Source: Chiayiivirga flava (GTDB lineage Bacteria; Pseudomonadota; Gammaproteobacteria; Xanthomonadales; Xanthomonadaceae). Taken from it: a stretch of DNA of 64,000 nucleotides. The stretch lies in NCBI RefSeq assembly GCF_014202825.1, contig NZ_JACHHP010000002.1, positions 434,001-498,000 on the forward strand, written 5' to 3'. How positions within the stretch are numbered: the first letter of the stretch is position 1; the number at the start of each line of letters is the position of its first letter. The position numbers and the translations under genes are program-made. The notes under the pieces are model-generated. The model saw nothing but the letters and a program-made list of their open reading frames with translations, did not search any database and was not told the DNA's origin. Shown piece by piece: positions 57,128-64,000 of the stretch.

Positions 57128-57793
57128 TCAGCGCGCCGCTTGCGCCTGCGGCACCAGCGCGTTGGCGCGATCGAGGTTGTCGGCGAAGCGTTCGCGCGCG
57201 ACGCGCAGATGCTCCTGCACACCCGAATTCTTCGAGGCCGGCAGCAGCGACTGGTCGACCACGGTGACGGCGTCGGCGTTGAGCTGCACCATCGCATCGA
57301 CGAACGCGACCTCGAACTCCGTGCCGCTCAGGCCGTCGAGCATCTGGCGCTCCGCCGCCGCGCGTTGCCGCACCACCTTCACGTCGTCGCTTTCGAACGG
57401 ATTGATGCCGCCCTGCTCGCCGACGCGCCGGGTCTTGAACTGGTTGGCGCGGTGTTCGCGCTCCACATCGCGCGCGAACGCCTGCAGCGGCGCGCTGACG
57501 CCCTTGCGCTGCGCCAGCGCGGCGGTTTCGATCTCGTGGTCGTTGATGGCCTCCAGCATCGCGAGCGCCTCGCCGTCGGACGCGATGCCGGGCGCCTGCT
57601 CGTTGCCGCCCTTGGTGCCCGACTGCGGTGAACCTTCGCGAATCGCGACGCTGTCCGAATCGTTGCGAACGTACGGCGAGTCGCTGCCGCGACCGGTATC
57701 GAGGCGGATGGCGTCGTCGGCGACGGCGGCGAGGGAGCAGGTCGCAAGTGCGATGGCGATGGCAAGCTGCAGGCGGCGGACAGACTGGGACAT
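57128..57793 (-). CDS. DUF4142 domain exported protein
   Basis: 221-residue protein with a signal peptide ending A-V-A-D near residue 25. The helical DUF4142 (ferritin-like) core spans about residues 75-215, with A-I-N-D-H-E-I-E-T-A and F-V-D-A-M-V-Q-L-N-A-D-A-V. An AAGGAG site is correctly placed before the ATG at 57793. Function unknown. The 289 bp upstream to the next gene (57794-58082) contain no supported feature. Confidence 0.85.
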   Translation of the reverse strand: MSQSVRRLQLAIAIALATCSLAAVADDAIRLDTGRGSDSPYVRNDSDSVAIREGSPQSGTKGGNEQAPGIASDGEALAMLEAINDHEIETAALAQRKGVSAPLQAFARDVEREHRANQFKTRRVGEQGGINPFESDDVKVVRQRAAAERQMLDGLSGTEFEVAFVDAMVQLNADAVTVVDQSLLPASKNSGVQEHLRVARERFADNLDRANALVPQAQAAR

Positions 57794-58082
57794 GATCGGC
57801 TCCTTCTGGGAATGGGCTGGCACGAGGGCAGGCGAATGCGCGGCACATCGCCCGGACGCGCGCGGTGCGCGGCGCCGCAGGTTCGGATGCACCGCAGCAA
57901 TGTGCATGCCAGCGTGCGGACACCGTGCTCGACGAGGTCTCGCGCGCGCCGCGCGCTTCGCAGCGGGCGCGCGATCGTGGCATTTGCCGCATGCGCGGTG
58001 GCGCAGCGGCGCATTCCGCACGATCGCTTCGCCACACGCTGGCATCGCTCGGCAGCGCGATCGGCGACAGCGGCGTGCTCGA

Positions 58083-58919
58083 CTAACGGTCGCCCGGCGG
58101 AAACCGCAGCGTCGCGTACACGCCGAAATGGTCCGAGGCCCAGGCACCGTCCGCCGCCGGCACATCGAACAGCCGCCCGGCCTGCAGTGGCACGAGCCGG
58201 TCGACGAACACGTGATCGATGCGCTGCGGCGGATGCCTGGCCGGATTGAGCGTGCTGTGGGCGGGATCGTCCGCGGCGGTGCGCGGGTGCAGCGTGGCAT
58301 ACGCATCGCGCAGGCCCAGCGCGCGCAGGGCGTCGAGCTCGGGGCTGTCCGCCGCGGTGTTGAAGTCGCCGAGCACGAGCATCGCGTCGCCCGCGCGGGT
58401 GCGCCGGACGAAATCCACCAGGTCGCCGATCTGGCGTGCGCGGATCGCGCCACCGTTCGCGGTGTGGTGCAGGTGCGTTGCATACACATCGACGGTGCGT
58501 CCGCCGATGGTCACGCGCACGTGCGCCGCGCTGCGGTAGTCGTCCAGCGGCGCCAGCAGCACCGCGTCGTCGGCCAGGATCCGGTGCCGCGTCAGGATCG
58601 CGTTGCCGTAGCGGCGCACCGCGTCGGGCGCATCGGCCGAGACGAAGATGTGGCGATATCCCAGCGCCTGCGCCAGCGATTTCGCCTGGTTCGGCAGGTG
58701 TGCGTCCTGCAGCACTTCCTGCAATGCGATCACATCGGGCTGCAGCGTGCGCAGCGCCCGCACGATGATCGCCTCGCGGCGCGGCCAGTCGGCCTTGTCG
58801 TGCCACAGGTTGAGGGTGACGACGGTCAGCGTGTCCGGCGGCGCGGTGTGGCGCGCGTCCGGATGGCATGCGGTCAGCAGGGTGGCGACGAGCAGCAACA
58901 CGATGCGCAACGGTGTCAT
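58083..58919 (-). CDS. Endonuclease/exonuclease/phosphatase family lipoprotein
   Basis: 278-residue EEP-fold hydrolase. A lipobox L-L-T-A-C is at residues 14-18. Catalytic signatures are V-T-L-N-L-W, A-L-Q-E-V, Y-A-T-H-L-H-H, L-G-D-F-N-T and A-S-D-H-F-G-V. Such secreted proteins act as nucleases or as phosphodiesterases on phospholipids; the sequence does not decide. It is the second secreted EEP enzyme in the window. Confidence 0.85.
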   Translation of the reverse strand: MTPLRIVLLLVATLLTACHPDARHTAPPDTLTVVTLNLWHDKADWPRREAIIVRALRTLQPDVIALQEVLQDAHLPNQAKSLAQALGYRHIFVSADAPDAVRRYGNAILTRHRILADDAVLLAPLDDYRSAAHVRVTIGGRTVDVYATHLHHTANGGAIRARQIGDLVDFVRRTRAGDAMLVLGDFNTAADSPELDALRALGLRDAYATLHPRTAADDPAHSTLNPARHPPQRIDHVFVDRLVPLQAGRLFDVPAADGAWASDHFGVYATLRFPPGDR

Positions 58920-59359
58920 GGGATGCTCCTTGTGCCGGGCTCCGATGGCATCGTCTGCCGCCTATCGTGCAGAGCGCCCCCTCCCGCCTTCGGCACCCTC
59001 CCCCGCTGCGCGGGAGAGGGGACGTCGCCTCGATCGCGGGATGCGGTCGACTGCGGCGGCTGTCTCGCCGCCACGGAGGAACCCCATTCTGCTGCACGGA
59101 GGAGCCCTTCTTTTCGCACCAGAGGAACTCCTTTCCCCACAGGAACCTCTCCCCGGGACTTCTCCTCCGCAGCAACCCCTCCCCGCAGGAACACTGTCCC
59201 TCACAGGAACCCTGTCCTCACAGAGCCCTGTCTTCACAGGAACCCTGTATGTCACGGGAACCCCCGCTCCCCGCAACGGAGAAGCCCTTCTCCCGCACAG
59301 CGGGGGAAGGTGGCGGCAGCCGGAAGGGGGTCGGCGCCGCACCGATTCCGCATCACCCC
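58920..59359. other. 440-bp gene-free region built of repeats
   Basis: No gene is supported. A family B-like palindrome pair lies near the ends (about 58977-59024 and 59279-59330) with divergent stems such as CTCCCCCGCTGCGCGGGAGAGG. Between them a degenerate tandem array contains repeated AGGAACCC cores, most regular at 59184-59268. Confidence 0.55.
59184..59268 (+). repeat. Degenerate 17-bp tandem repeat
   Basis: Five units with a (T)CACAGGAACCCTGTC-like sequence begin at about 59184, 59201, 59218, 59234 and 59252, a 16-18 bp period. Each unit is a small palindrome, ACAGG-AAC-CCTGT. Looser relatives of the core extend back to about 59076. Confidence 0.75.
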
Positions 59360-60676
59360 CTACGCCGCAGCCGCGCCGAACGCATCGCGCGTCAGGTTCT
59401 GCGGCGTGCTGTCGGTGCAGACGACATCGTCCTCGATGCGCACGCCGCCGAAGCGCCGCAGATGCTCGATCGCCGTCCAGTTCACCGCTTGCGCGTGCGG
59501 TCCCTCGCGCAGTCCGGCGAGCAGGCTGTCGATGAAATAGATGCCCGGCTCGATCGTCACCACCATGTGCGGCGCAAGCGTGCGCGTCAGGCGCAGGTAC
59601 GGGTGCCCGGCCGGCCGCTCGATGCGGCCGCCGGCGTCGGTGGCCATGAAGCCGCCGATGTCGTGCACCTGGATGCCGAGCAGATGGCCGAGCCCGTGCG
59701 GGAAAAACACCGCGCTGACGCCCGCGTCCACCTGGTCTTCCGGCGCCATGCGCACGATGTCCAGATCGCGCAGCACACCCGCGAGCATGCGGTGCGCCTC
59801 CACGTGCAGATCGGCGTAGTCGCGTCCGGCCCGCACCCGGTCCACCAGCGCCAGCTGCACGCCATCGACCGCGTGGACCAGCGCGGAAAACGCCGCATCG
59901 CCGTTGGCGTAGGTCCGCGTGATGTCGCTGGCGTAACCGTCCGCGGTGCCGCCCGCATCGATCAGGAAGGCGCGCGATTCGTGCGGCCGCTGCGCCTGCT
60001 GGTGCTGGTAATGCAGCACCGCGCCGTGTTCGTTCAGCGCCACGATGTTGCCGTACGGCAGGTCCGTGTCCAGATGGCCGCTCGCATGCAGGTAGGCGCG
60101 ATGGATCTCCAGTTCCGATTCGTTGCGGCGGAACGCCGACTCCGCCGCGCGGTGGCCGCGCACGGCGCGCGCGGATGCCTGCCGCATCAGCGCCAGCTCG
60201 TACGGCGTCTTGAACGCGCGGTGGTAATGCAGATAGTCGACCACGGCGGCGGGATCGTTCGGCACGTAGCCGTCAAGTGCGGCGTCGGCCGGCGCGAGGA
60301 TCGCGCTGCGTGCCGCCGGCGGCAGGTGGCGGCGGGCCTCGTCCGGCGTGCGGACCGTGCGGATGTCGAAGTGTTCCACCCACGCGCCCGACGGCGCGGC
60401 CGGCGGCAGGTGCCAGTAGTCGTCCGGCTGGTAGTACGCCAGGACGGGCTTGTTGCCGGGCGTGATCGCGATCCAGCAGTCGGTGTGCGCCGGCAGCGGC
60501 AGGAACTGCACGAACTGCGGGTTGCCGCGGAAGGTGATCGGGCGGTCGTCGAGATGCTCGTAGCGCTGCACGCCCGAGCCGATCAGCAGATGCTCGAAGC
60601 CGCCGCGCTCCAGCGCGGTCGCCACGCGTGCGAGCAGCGTGTCCAGATGCTCGCGGTAGAGCGGTGCGGGGTCCAT
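59360..60676 (-). CDS. pepQ: Xaa-Pro dipeptidase PepQ
   Basis: 438-residue M24 family metallopeptidase. Metal ligands are in I-D-A-G-G (Asp), D-I-T-R-T-Y (Asp), H-G-L-G-H-L-L-G (His), T-I-E-P-G-I-Y (Glu) and R-I-E-D-D (Glu). Length and the N-terminal domain match E. coli PepQ rather than PepP. It cleaves Xaa-Pro dipeptides and may hydrolyse organophosphates. It lies 84 bp after the roadblock-type operon on the same strand. Confidence 0.9.
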   Translation of the reverse strand: MDPAPLYREHLDTLLARVATALERGGFEHLLIGSGVQRYEHLDDRPITFRGNPQFVQFLPLPAHTDCWIAITPGNKPVLAYYQPDDYWHLPPAAPSGAWVEHFDIRTVRTPDEARRHLPPAARSAILAPADAALDGYVPNDPAAVVDYLHYHRAFKTPYELALMRQASARAVRGHRAAESAFRRNESELEIHRAYLHASGHLDTDLPYGNIVALNEHGAVLHYQHQQAQRPHESRAFLIDAGGTADGYASDITRTYANGDAAFSALVHAVDGVQLALVDRVRAGRDYADLHVEAHRMLAGVLRDLDIVRMAPEDQVDAGVSAVFFPHGLGHLLGIQVHDIGGFMATDAGGRIERPAGHPYLRLTRTLAPHMVVTIEPGIYFIDSLLAGLREGPHAQAVNWTAIEHLRRFGGVRIEDDVVCTDSTPQNLTRDAFGAAAA

Positions 60677-60760
60677 GCGATGCGTCCTGCGTTGCGGGGA
60701 ACCGCCATTCTGCCGCAGGCCGCCGCGCGGCGCATGGCGCGCCGCGCGCGAAGCGTGCGC

Positions 60761-61120
60761 TCAGCCGAAATCGAGGTTCTGTTCGAAGCTCTTGAGCTCG
60801 TGTCGCGCCATCGCGAGGTTGGACTTGGCCCGATCGAGCACGAGATACAGGAACAGCGTCTCGTTGCGCTCCAGCGGACGGATGATGTGGTACTGGCGCT
60901 CGAGGCTGATCAGGATGTCGTCGATCCGCTCGTTGATCTTGAGCGTGCTCGCGACGCGGCGCTTGGACTTCACTACCTCGGTATTGCCGCTTGCGGCAAC
61001 GTCCAGGTCGATGTTGCCGCCGCCGAGCTTGGCCAGGGCCATGCCGCTGTCGGAGTCCACCAGCGCCGCGCCGATGAAGCCGTCGATGCCGGACAGTGAG
61101 TTGATGTCGAGTTTTGCCAT
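60761..61120 (-). CDS. Roadblock/LC7-like protein, last gene of GTPase operon
   Basis: 119-residue protein with a roadblock-type pattern: I-D-G-F-I-G-A-A-L-V-D-S-D-S-G-M-A-L near the start, then a helix, I-S-L-E-R-Q-Y-H-I-I-R-P and F-L-Y-L-V-L-D. A C-terminal helix A-R-H-E-L-K-S-F-E-Q is extra. Roadblock proteins bind small GTPases. The ATG at 61120 is preferred over an upstream one with no family resemblance. A 67-bp gap separates it from the other roadblock gene. Confidence 0.72.
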   Translation of the reverse strand: MAKLDINSLSGIDGFIGAALVDSDSGMALAKLGGGNIDLDVAASGNTEVVKSKRRVASTLKINERIDDILISLERQYHIIRPLERNETLFLYLVLDRAKSNLAMARHELKSFEQNLDFG

Positions 61121-61187
61121 GAGCGGTGATCCCTGTGGTGGGTGGTGCAGGACCCGCAACCGGCGGGCGGCGGCGTTGCGGTGAAGA

Positions 61188-61625
61188 TCAGGTCGGCATC
61201 GATGCGTTGCGCTGCAGCCAGTCGTCGATCTGCATCGCGACGTGCGCGGCGGTGGTGCGCGTTTCGTGCAGCACGATGCCGAGGTTGGTGGTGGGCCGTG
61301 CGAGCGTGGCCAGCACGAACAGTTCGCGCTCGCTCGGAATGCGCTGCGCGAGCAGGGTGCCGTTGCTGGCGTTCACCACCACGTACTGCGAGCGGTCGAT
61401 GCGCACTTCCTTGCCGATGGTTTCGCCCAGCGCCACCATCGAGCCGATCATCGCGGCGATGCGCTGCGGATCGGCGTCGTTGTCGACGATGTGCGACACC
61501 AGGCGCCCGTCGACCGTGGCCACCACGCAGCCCATCGCGGCCGGAATGCGCTGGTGCAGATCGTGCAGCGCGTGGTCGATGCCGTCGCGCAGGTCCTGCG
61601 GGATCATCCGCGACATCGCCCTCAT
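61188..61625 (-). CDS. Roadblock/LC7 domain protein
   Basis: 145-residue protein with a roadblock fold: A-A-M-G-C-V-V-A-T-V-D-G-R-L-V-S-H-I near residue 30, then I-A-A-M-I-G-S-M-V-A-L-G-E-T-I-G and L-A-T-L-A-R. The start at 61625 overlaps the GTPase stop as ATGA; a second ATG at 61616 is possible. It should regulate the GTPase, as MglB does for MglA. Confidence 0.82.
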   Translation of the reverse strand: MRAMSRMIPQDLRDGIDHALHDLHQRIPAAMGCVVATVDGRLVSHIVDNDADPQRIAAMIGSMVALGETIGKEVRIDRSQYVVVNASNGTLLAQRIPSERELFVLATLARPTTNLGIVLHETRTTAAHVAMQIDDWLQRNASMPT

Positions 61626-62218
61626 GTCGCCCTCGCCTGTTGCACGAACCGCAGCCACTCGTCGCCGTCGCCGTCCACGCTCTCGGTCTCCTCGGCCAGT
61701 TCGATCTGTTCGAACAGCACGTCGAGCACGCGCAGCACGTCGTCGCGGCGGCGCACGTCGGCCGGCACCACCGGCACGAAATGGCCGAGTGCGTCCAGGC
61801 GTGCGAGATAGTCGTCCAGGCTCGGGCTCGGATGCGTCTCCAGCCGGCCCGGGGCGATCACCACGCGCCCGGCGGCGATCATCGGCGCGAAGGCGACGAC
61901 GAAGTGCTCCAGATCCGCGAGCGGATCGGCACGCGAGTTGTCCAGCAGCACCACGATGCCCAGTGCACCGTCGGCCAGCAGCCGCCACATGAAATCGAAG
62001 CGGCGCTGCCCGGGCGAGCCGTACAGGCGCAGCGTGTCGCCGTTGTCCAGGGTGAGCTGGCCGTAGTCCATCGCGACGGTGGTTTCGAGCTTGGCGCTTT
62101 CGACAAGATCGGTGTTCGCCACCTCGGTGGCGATCGGTTCCACTTCGCTGATGGCGCGGATGGCGGTGGTCTTGCCCGCGCCCATCGGCCCCGCGAACAG
62201 CAGCTTGACCTCGCTCAC
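61622..62218 (-). CDS. Small Ras-like GTPase, divergent (COG2229/MglA-like)
   Basis: 198-residue GTPase. The P-loop G-P-M-G-A-G-K-T-T is intact at residues 10-18. The switch II motif, normally D-x-x-G-Q, is Y-G-S-P-G-Q-R-R-F-D-F, with Gly in place of Asp, and no clear N-K-x-D base-recognition motif is present (A-P-G-R-L-E stands there). A GTG start overlaps the upstream stop by 4 bp. It probably works as a polarity or motility switch with the two roadblock proteins downstream. Confidence 0.8.
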   Translation of the reverse strand: MSEVKLLFAGPMGAGKTTAIRAISEVEPIATEVANTDLVESAKLETTVAMDYGQLTLDNGDTLRLYGSPGQRRFDFMWRLLADGALGIVVLLDNSRADPLADLEHFVVAFAPMIAAGRVVIAPGRLETHPSPSLDDYLARLDALGHFVPVVPADVRRRDDVLRVLDVLFEQIELAEETESVDGDGDEWLRFVQQARAT

Positions 62219-63177
62219 TCGGCACCGATCCCGAGCGAGCGGCGGATCGAGGCCAGCACGCCCGCGCTGCGTCCCGCGCCACGCCGCGCCACGGCGGCCA
62301 GCGGCGGCAACGGCGCGGCCTGGCTGCGTTGTCCGAACGCACCCGCCGCCGGCACCGCCTGCAGGTAGCCGCAGGCATGGCAGGCGTTGAGGAAGCCCTG
62401 CAGCTCCTCGCGCGGCGCCAGGCCCAGTTCGCGCAGCGCGATCAGGTCGACCGGCGCGCCGCGCAGCTGGCGGATCATGTCGCCGAAACTGCGCGGACCG
62501 CCGGCGGCGAGATACGGCCAGCCCTTGAGCCGCAGCTCGCCCGGTTGCGACAGGCTCGGCAGCAGGCCGGCGGCGCCGGCGGTCAGCCCCAGTTGCCACA
62601 GCAGCGGCTTGAGCGGCACGCCATCGGTCGCCGGCACCGTGCCGGCCGGTTGCAGCGCGAAGGGTTCGCGCGTCATCCGATCGAGCAGGGCTTCCAGATC
62701 GGGCGTGGCGGTACCGATCGCCGCATGCCAGGTGCCGCGGCGCGGGTCGAGCACGGCCACCGTGCTGCCGCCGAGCGAGAAGTCGATCGGTGCGTTCGCC
62801 GCCAGGTTGCACCAGGCGTCGAGCCAGCGCAGTGCCACGCTGCTGCCGGTCGCACCCGAGGCACCCGCACCCGGGCGCAGGCTGCGTGCGATGCGCGAGA
62901 GCACGGTCACCATGGCAGCGCTGCGCAACGGGCCGTCGACGCGGATCTGTTCGGCGTCGCTGCCTGCGCGGTGGATCTCGGCGTACAGATCGCCGCCGGT
63001 GCGGGGGTCGCCGTGGGTGGCTGGACGCTGGCGGAATGTCACGTCGGCGCTGCCGGCCTCCACCACCTTCCAGCGGATGCCGCGTGCGCGCAACTCGTGC
63101 GCGGCGCTTTCGAGCATGCAGCGCAGCAGGGCGCTGCGGTGGCCGGGCACGGACAACGCCACCGAAAACGGCACCAT
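62215..63177 (-). CDS. Unknown first protein of the GTPase/roadblock operon
   Basis: 320-residue protein of no family I recognise. The N-terminal 90 residues are an alpha/beta unit; a central part carries F-S-L-G-G-S-T-V-A-V-L-D; the C-terminal 110 residues (D-M-I-R-Q-L-R-G-A-P-V-D-L-I-A-L-R-E-L-G) look like a winged-helix or DUF4388-type region. ATG 63177 is used, with GTG codons at 63192 and 63198 as alternatives. Its GTGA overlap with the GTPase gene argues for direct cooperation. Confidence 0.65.
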   Translation of the reverse strand: MVPFSVALSVPGHRSALLRCMLESAAHELRARGIRWKVVEAGSADVTFRQRPATHGDPRTGGDLYAEIHRAGSDAEQIRVDGPLRSAAMVTVLSRIARSLRPGAGASGATGSSVALRWLDAWCNLAANAPIDFSLGGSTVAVLDPRRGTWHAAIGTATPDLEALLDRMTREPFALQPAGTVPATDGVPLKPLLWQLGLTAGAAGLLPSLSQPGELRLKGWPYLAAGGPRSFGDMIRQLRGAPVDLIALRELGLAPREELQGFLNACHACGYLQAVPAAGAFGQRSQAAPLPPLAAVARRGAGRSAGVLASIRRSLGIGAE

Positions 63178-63297
63178 GGTCTGGTTTTCCACCGACACCC
63201 CCGCCGCCCTTTGGCGGGTCGTCCGCCGGCGATCGCTTTTGAATTGGTGCGCGCCGGTCCGGAGTCCGTCCCGGCCATCACGACGCGGTGTTTCAAC

Positions 63298-63313
63298 TGT
63301 GACGCAGTTCACA
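63298..63313. promoter_or_regulatory. Clp/CRP-type operator
   Basis: TGTGA-CGCAGT-TCACA, an exact match to the TGTGA-N6-TCACA consensus of CRP and the xanthomonad CRP-like protein Clp. It is 120 bp upstream of the GTPase operon and 265 bp upstream of the sigma gene, so the former is the likelier target. Confidence 0.75.
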
Positions 63314-63368
63314 TTTTGCAAGTCTTACAAACGCCGACGCCGGGCACAACCGGTTGATTGTCAAAGGT

Positions 63369-63382
63369 TGTAATCGATTACA
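63369..63382. promoter_or_regulatory. Perfect 14-bp palindrome, repressor-like operator
   Basis: TGTAATCGATTACA is its own reverse complement. The form, with central CG flanked by AAT/ATT, is common among LacI-family operators. No regulator gene is adjacent, so the binding protein is unknown. Confidence 0.6.
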
Positions 63383-63578
63383 TTTTCCGACGCGCGACAA
63401 GCAGACGGTCGCCTTACCGTCAAGCGACGGGAGATGCTTTGACACGCAACGGAATGTGGCGTCCGGGGCAAGAAGCGGCCCGCCGGGGTCGTTCCGCCGC
63501 GCACCGGCGCTTGCGCACGGTTTGGACGCGCACTCCTACGCGTGGTCCGCGCAGCGCGGACGCAGTAGATTGCCGTCC

Positions 63579-64000
63579 ATGGATCGCACCGACGCCACGT
63601 TGACCGCCCTGCTCGGCGCCGCGTCGGCCGGCGAACCGGATGCGCTGACGCGGCTGATGCCGCTGGTCTACGACGAGCTGCGCCGTCTGGCGCGCAGCCA
63701 GCTCGGGCACCGCGGCCAGGGCGCGACCCTGTCGACCACGGCCTTGGTGCACGAAGCCTACGAACGCCTCGCGCGCCAGTCGCACCTCGCCGTCAGCGAC
63801 CGCAAGCATTTCTTCGTGCTGTGCGCCCGCGTGATGCGGCAGATCGTCATCGACAGCCTGCGCCGGCGCGGCGCGGAAAAACGCGGCGGCGGGCTTGCGC
63901 CGGAAGCGCTGTCGGACGAGGAGCCGATGGCGGCCGAGCAATCCTCGCTGCTGGCGCTGGAGGAAGCGATGCGCAAGCTCGGCGAACACGACCCGGCGCT
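63579..64000 (+). CDS. ECF sigma factor, 3' end outside window
   Basis: About 140 residues are visible. Region 2 is M-P-L-V-Y-D-E-L-R-R-L-A-R-S-Q-L-G-H-R, followed by T-T-A-L-V-H-E-A-Y-E-R-L and K-H-F-F-V-L-C-A-R-V-M-R-Q-I-V-I-D, the pattern of the TIGR02999 ECF family. In related bacteria this sigma gene is usually followed by a serine/threonine kinase with TPR repeats, which would lie beyond the window. Confidence 0.9.
   Translation, partial: MDRTDATLTALLGAASAGEPDALTRLMPLVYDELRRLARSQLGHRGQGATLSTTALVHEAYERLARQSHLAVSDRKHFFVLCARVMRQIVIDSLRRRGAEKRGGGLAPEALSDEEPMAAEQSSLLALEEAMRKLGEHDPA

Larger units (their letters stand above)
63178..63578. other. 401-bp divergent regulatory region
   Basis: No gene is supported between the GTPase operon (leftward) and the ECF sigma gene (rightward). 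It contains a perfect Clp/CRP-type operator (63298-63313) and a perfect 14-bp palindrome (63369-63382) in a stretch less GC-rich than its surroundings (63290-63390). Confidence 0.6.

Noticed and set aside
57812-58086. Small plus-strand open frame between the DUF4142 and EEP genes
   Set aside because: High-GC frame shadow without a ribosome binding site or family resemblance.
62215-63321. Longer first protein of the GTPase operon starting at 63321
   Set aside because: It would cover the Clp/CRP operator and has an Arg-rich, non-conserved start.

Overview
This window is GC-rich gammaproteobacterial chromosome, most likely order Lysobacterales (Xanthomonadales) and probably Rhodanobacteraceae. 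The signs are an OleA very close to what I remember of the Xanthomonas enzyme, a YibN-SecB-GpsA gene run, FtsEX and RpoH on one strand, a Clp/CRP-type operator, and envelope proteins ending in F-x-D-G-F-E. The genus is inference. I see no rRNA, tRNA, CRISPR array, prophage, transposase or integrase. Genes are densely packed, often with 4-bp ATGA or GTGA overlaps. Non-coding DNA is dominated by two families of paired palindromic repeats.

Layout. 1-886: end of an exported alpha/beta hydrolase gene. 977-6807: four-gene ligase-associated DNA repair cassette (MBL-fold exonuclease, ATP-dependent ligase, Lhr-type helicase, PdeM nuclease). 6993-10005: oleA and oleB of long-chain olefin synthesis, separated by a CAP-domain gene and not followed by oleC or oleD. 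10007-11687: hipBA, preceded by four 16-bp operators at an exact 27-bp period. 11691-19302: exported M20 amidohydrolase, membrane protein, ZapE, alpha/beta hydrolase, ExeM-type nuclease, cytochrome c and lipocalin. 19413-20284: AraC regulator and VOC protein. 20375-23168: an ECF42 sigma-factor operon (YciI, SRPBCC, VOC, sigma) with a matching TGTCGA/CGTC promoter. 23793-27604: desaturase, a ketosynthase III fused to a heme-oxygenase-like diiron domain, and a translationally coupled unknown protein.

27605-33670: rpoH with a CIRCE-like operator and a terminator, then ung, a double-receiver response regulator, ftsX, ftsE, and a lone GspF-like gene. 33766-41088: CadC-like regulator, beta-propeller secreted protein and speA. 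41142-48717: a 1414-residue membrane protein with a TonB-receptor-like motif, then speE, yibN, secB and gpsA. 49037-53906: NDH-2-like oxidoreductase, MHS transporter and priA. A triple DnaA-box cluster lies between priA and a sigma factor fused to a membrane-anchored C-terminal region (54025-55395). 55382-60676: DUF3106, methyltransferase, DUF4142, an EEP nuclease and PepQ. 60761-63177: an operon of an unknown protein, a divergent small GTPase and two roadblock-type proteins, with a consensus Clp/CRP site upstream. 63579-64000: start of an ECF sigma gene.

The best candidates for something new are the ketosynthase-diiron oxidase fusion locus, the GTPase/roadblock operon, the CIRCE-like site on rpoH, and the sigma-factor fusion beside the DnaA-box cluster. 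No database search was possible. Family names rest on motifs and remembered homologues.
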